From NCBI RefSeq assembly GCF_042432805.1, contig NZ_JBHLWO010000001.1:2108001-2172000 (forward strand): a DNA stretch of 64,000 nucleotides, written 5' to 3'. The notes beneath the pieces were generated by a model. It worked only from the letters and a program-made list of their open reading frames with translations. It had not been told where the DNA came from and searched no databases. The DNA comes from Olivibacter oleidegradans. GTDB taxonomy: Bacteria; Bacteroidota; Bacteroidia; Sphingobacteriales; Sphingobacteriaceae. A program made the translations under genes and the position numbers. Below, piece by piece: positions 17,293 through 25,590 of the stretch. Each line of letters begins with the position of its first letter. The stretch's first letter is position 1.

Positions 17293-17716
17293 TTTATAAA
17301 TGTTTTATTTGGATTTTACAATGCTTTAGGGGCTGTTGTGGAGCAACAAACCCAGCTAAATTGCTTTGCTGCACTCATTATCAGCTATTAAAGCGAGGCG
17401 AATTTACAAAAAAAAGAGATGAAATGTATATCTTTAGGACTTAAGGCCTTATTTGGAAATGTTCTAAACAGTATGGGTTTTAAGTTCTAAGTAATACGTT
17501 ATACGCATCAGTTTGTGCTGGAGATACTCACATCCGCGCCTCACAACTAAAATTGCATTCCGAGATAGGCTTCGACTTAGCTGAACTAAGTTGAAGCCGA
17601 CTGCTGACCGCCTAATACCTAAAACCTAACAGCTAACACCTATTACCGCCCTACATTGAAAGAATTTTTAGGCTAATAAAAAAATATCCGTACCTTAGCA
17701 ACCCCAAATTTTCTTT
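17293..17716. other. 424-nt divergent intergenic region between aconitase and accA
   Basis: No gene is seen. It must hold both promoters. A possible accA -7 box, TACCTTAG (17691-17698), matches seven of eight positions of TAnnTTTG. A hairpin with 13-bp arms is at 17568-17598. Words such as CCTAAAACCTAACAGCTAAC near 17620-17640 resemble the low-complexity filler seen at other gene borders. Confidence 0.6.
17568..17598. repeat. Inverted repeat upstream of accA
   Basis: The arms GGCTTCGACTTAG (17568-17580) and CTAAGTTGAAGCC (17586-17598) pair over 13 positions with one G-U, around a 5-nt loop. No T-tract follows, so it is not a typical terminator. It may be a regulatory hairpin or part of the dispersed-repeat filler. 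Confidence 0.6.
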
Positions 17717-18670
17717 ATGGAAACAACATTTGATTTTGAAAAGCCGATTGCTGATTTATTAATGCAAATTGAGAAGGTGAACCAAGTGGCTGAGAAGACA
17801 AAGGTGGATATGTCTGCCACGATCACCGAACTGCAAGGGAAATTAGAGGAAACCCGCAAGGAAATCTATAGCAATCTGAACGGCTGGCAAAAAGTGCAAA
17901 TGGCACGTCATGCAGATCGACCGCAAACGCTTGATTATATTCAGATGATCTGTGAAGATTTTGTAGAATTACATGGTGACCGCAATGTGCGTGACGATAA
18001 GGCCATCGTTGGCGGCTTAGCGAAACTGGGCGGTCATTCCGTAATGATTATTGGTCATCAGAAAGGGAAAAACACCAAAGAACGTCAATTCCGTAACTTC
18101 GGTATGGCTAACCCGGAAGGATATCGGAAAGCTTTAAGGTTAATGCGCATGGCTGAAAAGTTTGGAAAACCAGTTATTACATTCGTTGATACCATGGGCG
18201 CCTATCCGGGTATTGAGGCCGAAGAGCGTGGGCAGGCTGAAGCGATTGCCAGAAACCTACTGGAAATGTCGGTTTTAAAGGTCCCTGTTATCTGTATTAT
18301 TATAGGTGAAGGTGCTTCCGGTGGAGCGATCGGTATCGGTATAGGAGATAAAGTATATATGTTAGAGCACTCCTGGTATTCGGTTATATCGCCCGAGTCC
18401 TGCTCCTCCATATTGTGGCGAAGCTGGGATTATAAAGAAAAAGCTGCGGAGTGCTTAAAACTCACTGCGGAGAATATGTACAGCAATGGTCTTATTGACG
18501 GTATATTGCCTGAACCCTTAGGCGGTGCTCATCAAGACCCTGAGCAAATGGCAAACACAATAAAAGAACAGCTTATAAAAGATATCGTCGAACTAAATGA
18601 TAGACAGATTGATACACTTGTGAATGACCGTATCGAGAAATTCTGTTCGATGGGAGTAGTCGTAGAGTAA
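17717..18670 (+). CDS. accA: Acetyl-CoA carboxylase carboxyltransferase subunit alpha
   Basis: Transfers the carboxyl group from biotin to acetyl-CoA together with AccD, giving malonyl-CoA for fatty acid synthesis. The 317-residue protein has the AccA-specific N-terminal helical part (residues 1-60), then DYIQMICEDFVELHGDRNVR and the crotonase-fold block TFVDTMGAYPGIEAEERGQA. GEGASGGAIGIGIGDKVYML and SPESCSSILWRSWDYKEKAA follow. All of these are standard for AccA. It is transcribed alone here (accD is not in the window), with almost 680 nt before guaA. Confidence 0.96.
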   Translation: METTFDFEKPIADLLMQIEKVNQVAEKTKVDMSATITELQGKLEETRKEIYSNLNGWQKVQMARHADRPQTLDYIQMICEDFVELHGDRNVRDDKAIVGGLAKLGGHSVMIIGHQKGKNTKERQFRNFGMANPEGYRKALRLMRMAEKFGKPVITFVDTMGAYPGIEAEERGQAEAIARNLLEMSVLKVPVICIIIGEGASGGAIGIGIGDKVYMLEHSWYSVISPESCSSILWRSWDYKEKAAECLKLTAENMYSNGLIDGILPEPLGGAHQDPEQMANTIKEQLIKDIVELNDRQIDTLVNDRIEKFCSMGVVVE

Positions 18671-19348
18671 TTTTGCCTTTTTACCAGCTAAACAACAGCC
18701 AGAGATTACCTTCGGTGAGCTTCCCGTTGGTCGGTTTCGCTTTAAAAGGAACATTTTTTTAATGAACTTTTCTTGATAAAAGTTGAACAAACCGAAGAGT
18801 GGAACAATGAGCTCATGAACTCATCTGAAAACAAGCACGAGTGAATAAATCAAGGTAGTGTAGGCTACTTTGCAACTGATTGCAAAGCATCACTAGCGCG
18901 TATTGGAGCCGTTTCACTTCCTCAATCCGCTTAGATAGTGCAATATGAGCAGAAACTACACATGTTTTGCTGCTCGTTGCATCAGTATCCTCCAAGGCCG
19001 TTTTTCCCGTGCGCAAGGCTTATTAGGGCTAAAGAAATAATACGTCCGGTTAAAAGCATCAACTGTTGGTTTCTGAAGATGTCGCCTAGGAAATTTGCGG
19101 TTTGCACGTTGATGCACTACCGTTGTAGCAAAGGTCCAAGCGACGAGTTTTTGCGTCACTTTTTGCGGAAACCACGAAGTAGCATGAGTACCTTTTAAAA
19201 CAAACAATAACGAATAAAAGTGACTAAAAAAAACGTTCTTATAATATATACACCTTCATCCAAAGGTTAAAGGCGAATTCCTTAAGACTACAGCAAGCTT
19301 TTTGTTTTTTTGCCATAAAAAAGTAAACAAAATACCTAACTTTGGCCC
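18671..19348. other. 678-nt region without a convincing gene
   Basis: Short open frames exist on both strands (for instance 18938-19198 plus and 18956-19207 minus). They overlap each other, have composition unlike the neighbours and match no family I recognise. Near 18715 the words GTGAGCTTCCCGTTGGTCGG resemble the core of the dispersed element. The region may be a decayed repeat or an RNA-coding stretch. The last ~40 nt hold the guaA promoter. Confidence 0.5.
19310..19344 (+). promoter_or_regulatory. Candidate guaA promoter with a -7 box adjacent to the start codon
   Basis: TAACTTTG (19337-19344) is an exact TAnnTTTG match and ends only 4 nt before the guaA ATG at 19349. A TTG at 19310-19312 lies 24 nt upstream, slightly longer than usual. 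If used, the transcript would begin at or within a few nt of the start codon. Confidence 0.5.
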
Positions 19349-20899
19349 ATGCAAGAAAAAATTATTATTCTTGACTTTGGTTCGCAGTACACACAGTTGA
19401 TCGCTCGCCGGGTCAGAGAGCTAAATGTATATTGTGAAATACATCCTTTCAACCATCTTCCAACATTTGACGAGTATGTAAAAGGTGTAATTTTGTCGGG
19501 CAGTCCTTCATCTGTTCGTCAGGATGATGCTCCACAAATCAACTTTAATCAATTTCACGGAAAAATTCCGCTATTAGGCGTTTGCTATGGAGCCCAGTAT
19601 ATAGCACAACATTCGGGGGGCGAAGTAACGCCTTCTGAAATCAGAGAATATGGGCGTGCAAACTTACTGTTCGTTAATCAAGAAAGTGCCCTGCTTAAAG
19701 GTATTCCTTTAGATTCTCAGGTATGGATGTCACACGGTGATACCATTAAATATGTGCCGGAGGGTTTCGAGATTATCGCGAGTACGGATAAAGTGCAGGT
19801 AGCGGCGTATCATGTTAAGGATTCTAATACCTATGGTATTCAATTCCATCCCGAAGTGACCCATAGTTTGGACGGGAAAAAGTTGTTGGAGAATTTCGTG
19901 CTGAATATCTGTGGCTGCAGCCAGGACTGGACGCCGGATACTTTTATTGAAACAACAATTGCAGAGCTAAAAGATAAACTTCAAAATGACCATGTAATTT
20001 TAGCACTATCGGGAGGGGTAGACTCTTCCGTGGCAGCCGTGCTTTTACACCAGGCAATTGGAAAGAACCTGCACTGCATTTTTGTCGATAATGGTTTGCT
20101 TCGTAAAGACGAATTCGAACAAGTGCTCGATTCGTATAAACACATGGGATTAAACATCAAAGGTATCGATGCAAAAGCACTTTTCTATGATAAGTTGAAA
20201 GGGGTAACCGATCCCGAGAGAAAGCGAAAGATCATTGGCGGTGCCTTTATTGACGTGTTCGACAGTGCAGCGCACGAAGTGCAGCAAGAGCTGCCGGAAG
20301 GCGTGGAAGTGAAGTGGTTGGGGCAGGGAACTATTTATCCGGACGTCATTGAATCGGTATCCGTTAAAGGTCCTTCCGCCACCATTAAATCGCATCATAA
20401 CGTAGGAGGCCTTCCCGATTTTATGAAACTGAAAGTGGTGGAGCCTTTAAATACCCTATTTAAGGATGAAGTGCGAAGGGTAGGAGCTGCCTTGGGAATC
20501 GATCCACTTATTTTAGGCCGCCATCCTTTTCCGGGACCTGGATTGGGCATACGAATCCTGGGCGAAATTACCGCCGAAAAAGTTAATATCTTACAGCAAG
20601 CCGATGCCATTTATATCAGAAACTTACGCGAGTCGGGCTGGTATAATAAAGTTTGGCAGGCTGGTGCTATCTTTTTGCCCGTGCAATCGGTAGGAGTAAT
20701 GGGGGATGAGCGTACATATGAATACGTTATTGCGCTCAGAGCCGTTGGATCTTTGGATGGGATGACAGCAGACTGGATTCACCTTCCTTATGATCTTTTA
20801 GCAAAAATATCAAACGAAATTATTAATCACGTAAAAGGGATAAACCGAGTTGTTTATGATATTAGTTCAAAACCACCGGCTACCATTGAGTGGGAGTAA
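19349..20899 (+). CDS. guaA: GMP synthase (glutamine-hydrolysing)
   Basis: Converts XMP to GMP with ATP and glutamine. The N-terminal class I glutamine amidotransferase domain has the nucleophile Cys79 in LLGVCYGAQ and the His/Glu pair in IQFHPEVTHS. The ATP-pyrophosphatase domain carries the P-loop ALSGGVDSSVAAVLL, and the dimerisation domain ends KPPATIEWE. The length of 516 residues is normal. The downstream lipoprotein gene starts inside the last codons of guaA in another frame, so the two are translationally linked. Confidence 0.97.
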   Translation: MQEKIIILDFGSQYTQLIARRVRELNVYCEIHPFNHLPTFDEYVKGVILSGSPSSVRQDDAPQINFNQFHGKIPLLGVCYGAQYIAQHSGGEVTPSEIREYGRANLLFVNQESALLKGIPLDSQVWMSHGDTIKYVPEGFEIIASTDKVQVAAYHVKDSNTYGIQFHPEVTHSLDGKKLLENFVLNICGCSQDWTPDTFIETTIAELKDKLQNDHVILALSGGVDSSVAAVLLHQAIGKNLHCIFVDNGLLRKDEFEQVLDSYKHMGLNIKGIDAKALFYDKLKGVTDPERKRKIIGGAFIDVFDSAAHEVQQELPEGVEVKWLGQGTIYPDVIESVSVKGPSATIKSHHNVGGLPDFMKLKVVEPLNTLFKDEVRRVGAALGIDPLILGRHPFPGPGLGIRILGEITAEKVNILQQADAIYIRNLRESGWYNKVWQAGAIFLPVQSVGVMGDERTYEYVIALRAVGSLDGMTADWIHLPYDLLAKISNEIINHVKGINRVVYDISSKPPATIEWE

Positions 20900-22103
20900 A
20901 ATACTGGTTTTTGCACTGCTTTTGAGTGTGCTGGGAGCTTGTTCGCCTAAGGTCCTGAGACCGGGAGGCCGTAAGGAGACAAAAGAACCCACTAAGGAAA
21001 CGCCGGACAAGAAAGTTAAAGATCGGGAGAAAGAGGCTGTGGAGAAGCGTGCACATTTCAATAATATTGCACTGTTACTACCTTTCCAGTTGGACAAAGT
21101 GATCGATTCTGTACCGAATAAACGGGATGTGGAGCGGTCTAGCTTAGCCTTGGATTTTTACCAGGGTTTCAAGTTAGGCTTGGATAACCTTACGTCAAGC
21201 GGCGATAATTTTAAACTTGATGTGTTGGACACGCGTGATAATGTTGCTGAGGTCAGAAAAATAGCGGTAGGGAAAAGCATAACAGAGGCCGCATTAGTTG
21301 TAGGCCCGGTCTTTCCAACTGAAATCAACGCTTTCAGTGATGTGGCGAATCTTAGCGGTAAATTGCAGATTTCACCCTTGGCGGCTCGTAGCCCCTCCCA
21401 ATATCAGACAAACAAATTGGTAACGGTAACGCCTCCGATTGACATGCATGCGCAGACCTTGGCAAATTATATTGCCTCGGAATATGAAATCGGAGATCAC
21501 GTAGTAATATTAAACAATATTGATGAGGATAGTGAAAAGCTCCTCGTTCCTCTTCGTGCAGCACTGGATAAAAAAGAGGTGAAATACAGCGAACTCAACG
21601 AATTAAGCGAGATAGAGGCTAGTTTAAATACCGTTGGGAAAAATATAGTTATAAATGCTTCGACTAACCAATTTTTTATTGCTCAGCTGTTGGCAAGTTT
21701 AAATAAGTTGAAAACGGAGAGTGCTTATGACATTTCACTTATCGGTCATCCCAACTGGAGTAAGCTGGATTTAAATCCGGAATATTTATCGGCACTTCGT
21801 ACCTGTATAAGCTCTTCCTATTTTATTGATGAAAAAAAACCGGAAGTACAGCAGTTTAGAAAAGACTATTTTTCGCTCTTTAAAGTGATTCCTTCAGAAT
21901 TTGCCTTTAAGGGATACGATACCGGCGTATTCTTCGGCCGCTTATTAGCTAAATATCCAACGGATTATGCCGAGAAGCTTGTCAAAGAGAAACATATGGG
22001 GGCCTCCATTGGCTTTGAATTCGTACATGATCCAGCGTTAGGTTACATCAATACCAGTGTACGTTTATTGCGCTTTAATGGCCAATTTTATAGACCCTTT
22101 TAG
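20856..22103 (+). CDS. Lipoprotein with type 1 periplasmic-binding-protein fold (LpoA/LppC-like)
   Basis: The protein starts with a hydrophobic signal ending LLLSVLGACSPK, a lipobox that predicts a lipid-anchored periplasmic protein, and then a Lys/Glu-rich linker. The rest (~60-415) begins NNIALLLPFQLDKV and includes FYQGFKLGLDNL, VVGPVFPTEI and AFKGYDTGVFFGRLL. This pattern belongs to the type 1 periplasmic binding fold, as in branched-chain amino acid binding proteins and in LpoA, the outer-membrane activator of penicillin-binding proteins. No permease genes are adjacent, so an LpoA-like structural role is possible but unproven. The frame opens with a TTG at 20850. I chose the ATG at 20856, giving a 44-nt overlap with guaA. 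A later start just before the signal core is also possible. Confidence 0.72.
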   Translation: MILVQNHRLPLSGSKILVFALLLSVLGACSPKVLRPGGRKETKEPTKETPDKKVKDREKEAVEKRAHFNNIALLLPFQLDKVIDSVPNKRDVERSSLALDFYQGFKLGLDNLTSSGDNFKLDVLDTRDNVAEVRKIAVGKSITEAALVVGPVFPTEINAFSDVANLSGKLQISPLAARSPSQYQTNKLVTVTPPIDMHAQTLANYIASEYEIGDHVVILNNIDEDSEKLLVPLRAALDKKEVKYSELNELSEIEASLNTVGKNIVINASTNQFFIAQLLASLNKLKTESAYDISLIGHPNWSKLDLNPEYLSALRTCISSSYFIDEKKPEVQQFRKDYFSLFKVIPSEFAFKGYDTGVFFGRLLAKYPTDYAEKLVKEKHMGASIGFEFVHDPALGYINTSVRLLRFNGQFYRPF

Positions 22104-22112
22104 GAAAAATTA

Positions 22113-23285
22113 ATGAATGAAAAACGTCTTTCACAGCAACTAAGAAGCTTTGAACGTCTTTTAGATACCTATGTAAAGGGTAAGGAGCCACTTTCCAGGT
22201 TTCTTACCCTTTTTTTTAAGGAAAACCGACAAATGGGATCGAATGATAGGCGTACGCTATCTCGATGGAGCTATAATTATTTTCGGTTAGGTGAGGGGCT
22301 ACCGGCTTTGCCGGTATTGGAACGTCTAACTATTGCCGAATACCTGTGCTGCACGGAAAGCGATGTCGTGGCTCTGTTAGATCCTGCTTTGAGTCATACA
22401 ATAACAGAGACGATTGATGGAAAATTACTTCTATTAGCCAATCGTTTTTCTTTTGATGTTCATGAGGTTTTTCCTTTGATAGCGCACGTCTCAGCAGATT
22501 TGGATACCGGTCTTTTCCTAAAGAGTCTGTTTCGACAGCCCAAGCTTTTTTTAAGGCTTCGTCCGGGAGCTGAAAGCATTGTCTTAAAGTGCTTAGAACG
22601 TAACCAAATCAATTATGAGCGAATCGGGCGGTCGTGCCTTGCGCTGGAAAATGGGACGAAGCTTGATCAGTATGAAGAACTTCGTGGGATGTATGAGGTG
22701 CAAGATCGATCGTCGCAGCAAACCGGCGACTATTTTGAGGCGAAAGCGGGTGAAAAATGGTGGGATGCATGTGCCGCTTCGGGAGGAAAATCGCTCTTGT
22801 TAATGCAAACTTACCCAGGGGTCAATTTATTAGTGAGCGATGTTCGATCCAGCATATTGAGAAATTTGGATGAACGTTTTGAGAAAGCAGCCATTAAGGA
22901 TTATCGGAGAAAAATTATTGATCTTACCAAAGATCCGTCCATTATTCTTGGGAACGATACTTTCGATGGTATTATACTGGATGCGCCGTGCTCAGGGTCG
23001 GGAACTTGGGGTAGGACCCCGGAAATGATGCAACAGTTTAGCGAGGGGAAGTTGCGTTATTTTGTTGATTTGCAGCGGCGTATTTTGCAAAATGTTATAC
23101 GACATTTGAAAGTGAATAAGCCCTTAATCTATATTACTTGTTCTGTATATGGAGCGGAAAATGAAGAACAAGTCGCTTTTGCAGAAAAATTAGGTTTGCG
23201 CCTTGAGCGGGCGACGCTCTTAAAAGGGTATGAAAACCGGGCGGATACCATGTTCGTTGCCCGGCTCATTAAAAATCCGTTGTAA
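22113..23285 (+). CDS. RsmB/NOP-family RNA (cytosine-5) methyltransferase
   Basis: A 390-residue SAM-dependent enzyme. The two catalytic cysteines of m5C methyltransferases are in DAPCSGSGTWGR and YITCSVYGAENEEQVAF. The SAM-binding region is around WWDACAASGGKSLLLMQTYP. The N-terminal ~140 residues resemble the NusB-like/RsmB extension that recognises rRNA. The most likely substrate is 16S rRNA (C967 in E. coli numbering), but other RNAs cannot be excluded. It starts 9 nt after the lipoprotein gene and is the last gene of the guaA operon. The next gene converges 4 nt away. Confidence 0.88.
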   Translation: MNEKRLSQQLRSFERLLDTYVKGKEPLSRFLTLFFKENRQMGSNDRRTLSRWSYNYFRLGEGLPALPVLERLTIAEYLCCTESDVVALLDPALSHTITETIDGKLLLLANRFSFDVHEVFPLIAHVSADLDTGLFLKSLFRQPKLFLRLRPGAESIVLKCLERNQINYERIGRSCLALENGTKLDQYEELRGMYEVQDRSSQQTGDYFEAKAGEKWWDACAASGGKSLLLMQTYPGVNLLVSDVRSSILRNLDERFEKAAIKDYRRKIIDLTKDPSIILGNDTFDGIILDAPCSGSGTWGRTPEMMQQFSEGKLRYFVDLQRRILQNVIRHLKVNKPLIYITCSVYGAENEEQVAFAEKLGLRLERATLLKGYENRADTMFVARLIKNPL

Positions 23286-23289
23286 CTTA

Positions 23290-24543
23290 CTAAACGTCTT
23301 CGGTTGCAATTTGCCGGGCCTTATTGGTTAGCTTACCAATTGTTAAACCCTGTACAAGGATGGAGAAAAGAACAACATAGTAAGTAATCGAAAGCAATAA
23401 ATCTTTATTCAAATGGCTATCTATAGAGAGTGCCAACGCTACGGATACACCACCTCTTAGACCTCCCCACACAAGAATGGTAATCGTTGCCCTATTAAAT
23501 TTAGTCTTCATCGGAATGATATTAACCGGCAGCCATATCGAAACAAAGCGAGCTAGCAAAACCATTGCGATGCTTATTATACCGATCAACCAATAGTCAC
23601 CAATATTCGTTATAAGAATGAGTTCAAAGCCAATAATCAAGAATAATATGGCATTCATGATTTCATCGATTAATTCCCAGAACTTATCTAAATAATCTTT
23701 AGACACTTCGCTTAGCGCAAAGCTACGTCCGTAGTTTCCAACCACTAACCCGGAAGCTACCATAGCTAAGGGGCCGGACATATGTATCGCACTTGCCACC
23801 AGGTGGCCACCCATTACCACCGCAAGGGTAATCAGAACTTCCACTTTATAATTGTCGATTTTTCCTATTGTTTTAGAGGCGATATAACCTAGTAGTAATC
23901 CCAGTGCTACACCGCCAAGCGCTTCTTTCGCGAGCAACCAGGAGATGCTACCGAACGATAAATCTACATCTTCACCTTGCGCAAGCTGTAACATAATAAT
24001 GAAAACTACAACAGCAATCCCATCATTGAAGAGGGATTCACCGGCAACTTTTGTCTCCAATGATTTGGGAACACCTGCTTGTTTTAAAATACCTAAAACG
24101 GCTATTGGATCAGTTGGTGAGATCAGTGCGCCAAAGAGTAAACATTGAATGAGCGGTATTCCCATGTGTAACCATTGCAAGATGTAAAATAGCATAAAGC
24201 CGACGGCAAAAGTAGAGATGATAACACTTACAGTAGAAAAGACCATTACCGGCGCCTTTTGCTCTTTCAAGTCACTTAACCGGATATGGATTGCCCCGGC
24301 AAATAATAAAAAATTTAACATCGCTCCCATGAGCACTTCTGTAAAATCAACGGAGGAGATAAAGGTGGAGAATTCCTGAAAGGTATGAGGGAAAATCTTG
24401 TCGGTCAGAATAAGACCCAATGATACCAAAAGGGCAATCACCATAACGCCAATAGTAGAAGGCAGTTTTAAAAACCGTTCGTTTATATAAGAGAAAACGG
24501 CTGAAAGGACGATAAGTACAGAGAATGAGTAGTATAATTCCAT
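23290..24543 (-). CDS. NhaP-type sodium/proton antiporter
   Basis: A 417-residue protein with 11-12 hydrophobic segments. The CPA1 hallmark is GALISPTDPIAVLGILKQAG followed by KVAGESLFNDGIAVVVF, in which the Asp residues of TDP and of ND are the ion-binding pair. The late block ILVWGGLRGGVSVALALSI is also typical. It exchanges cytoplasmic Na+ (or K+) for external H+ and contributes to pH and salt homeostasis. There is no long C-terminal regulatory domain. It converges with the methyltransferase gene, and the upstream intergenic region is full of low-complexity repeats. Confidence 0.92.
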   Translation of the reverse strand: MELYYSFSVLIVLSAVFSYINERFLKLPSTIGVMVIALLVSLGLILTDKIFPHTFQEFSTFISSVDFTEVLMGAMLNFLLFAGAIHIRLSDLKEQKAPVMVFSTVSVIISTFAVGFMLFYILQWLHMGIPLIQCLLFGALISPTDPIAVLGILKQAGVPKSLETKVAGESLFNDGIAVVVFIIMLQLAQGEDVDLSFGSISWLLAKEALGGVALGLLLGYIASKTIGKIDNYKVEVLITLAVVMGGHLVASAIHMSGPLAMVASGLVVGNYGRSFALSEVSKDYLDKFWELIDEIMNAILFLIIGFELILITNIGDYWLIGIISIAMVLLARFVSIWLPVNIIPMKTKFNRATITILVWGGLRGGVSVALALSIDSHLNKDLLLSITYYVVLFSILVQGLTIGKLTNKARQIATEDV

Positions 24544-24811
24544 ATAAAATTCGGTTTTCCCGTAAAATACGAATTTTTCCCCTGCTTAGCAAGTTGAAGT
24601 AGCTAGTAGTGAGTAGGGAATAGTTAGTAGTGAGCTAGTAGGGAGTAGGGGATAGTTAATAGTGAGGGTCGTGGCAGTCGGTTTGTAATAGTGGCAGTAG
24701 CAGTAACACTGGCGAAAGCCGATAGCCGAGCGCTGAAAACAAGTTGTAGAATCGCTACGGAGGCAGGCTTTTGACTTTTGACTTTTGACTTTTGGCTTTT
24801 TACTTTTGAAT
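24544..24811. repeat. Low-complexity repeat-rich spacer between the antiporter and MarC genes
   Basis: It contains AGTAGTGAGTAGGGAATAGT-type words (24605-24665), then GTGGCAGTAGCAGTAACACT-like sequence. A run of degenerate TTTTGAC units (about 24774-24808; GACTTTTGACTTTTGACTTT) follows. No gene is seen. The first words are related to those at 14809, 32617 and 58735. Confidence 0.7.
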
Positions 24812-25378
24812 TTACAATCCTGTATTGCTTCTGAAAAGTTTGATAGCAATAGCCAGCAGGATTACTCCGAAAGCTTTTCTTAACACAGCTAATCCCGTAC
24901 GCCCCAAAAGCTTTTCCAAGCGATATGTGTTTTTTAATACAATATAAATGATAGCTATGTTAATCAGTATGCCGACAATGATATTCTGTGTGGCGTATTC
25001 TGATTTAAGAGAGAGAATGGTGGTCATGGTTCCGGCTCCGGCGATCAGCGGGAAGGCTAAAGGCACGATGGAAGCCGTTTCAAAGCTGTCATCCTTAAAG
25101 AAAGTCATCCCTAAAACCATTTCCATAGCAATAAAGAAAATAACCAATGAGCCGGCAATTGCAAAAGAAGCAACATCAATTCCGATAAGCTTCAGCATAC
25201 TTTCACCTATGAAGAGAAAAGCGATCATGAGTATCATGGCCACAATGCTTGCTTTTCCTGATTCAATTTTTCCTGCTTTTTGACGGAGATCAATAATAAT
25301 CGGAATGGATCCTAATATATCGATGATCGCAAAAAGGATCATCGTAACAGACGCAATTTCCTTAATGTTGAAAAACAT
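24812..25378 (-). CDS. MarC family integral membrane protein
   Basis: A 188-residue protein with six hydrophobic helices. The family pattern is DILGSIPIIIDL near the N-terminus and PLAFPLIAGAGTMTTILSL in the second half. MarC/UPF0056 proteins sit in the inner membrane. Despite the name, a role in multiple antibiotic resistance has not been supported, and the transported compound is unknown. A TTG seven codons upstream could extend the frame; the ATG at 25378 (MFFNIKEIASVTM) is chosen. It appears monocistronic. The stop is immediately followed by the repeat-rich spacer. Confidence 0.88.
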   Translation of the reverse strand: MFFNIKEIASVTMILFAIIDILGSIPIIIDLRQKAGKIESGKASIVAMILMIAFLFIGESMLKLIGIDVASFAIAGSLVIFFIAMEMVLGMTFFKDDSFETASIVPLAFPLIAGAGTMTTILSLKSEYATQNIIVGILINIAIIYIVLKNTYRLEKLLGRTGLAVLRKAFGVILLAIAIKLFRSNTGL

Positions 25379-25562
25379 GTTTTTGGTTTTATAAATCAAA
25401 CTTATATAAAACTTGGTTTATATCCAATGGCTATATTTTCCTGCCGTAATTGAATCGAATATTTAGCTGACCGGATTGTTAGAGAACGTTTAAGTTGCCC
25501 ATTTGATGTACGGCGACGCAACACAAAAGCAGGCGTTGGCTATTTACGGTTTCCTTATTCAC

Positions 25563-25590
25563 AATAAAAGGGCCGGCCGGCCCTTTTATT
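25563..25590 (-). terminator. Terminator overlapping the stop of the amino acid permease gene
   Basis: A perfect 28-nt palindrome (arms 25563-25576 and 25577-25590) with GGGCCGG/CCGGCCC at its centre and A/T-rich flanks. The outermost base of the right arm is the last base of the permease stop codon on the minus strand. Confidence 0.75.

Noticed and set aside
18938..19207. Overlapping open frames on both strands that could encode ~85-aa proteins
   Set aside because: They overlap on opposite strands, have unusual Cys/Trp/Arg-rich composition and no recognisable motifs. They are treated as part of an unassigned region.
24586..24849. 87-codon minus-strand frame over the spacer before the MarC stop
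   Set aside because: The translation reflects low-complexity TTTTGAC and AGTAGTGAG repeats (KSKKPKVKSQKSK-like).
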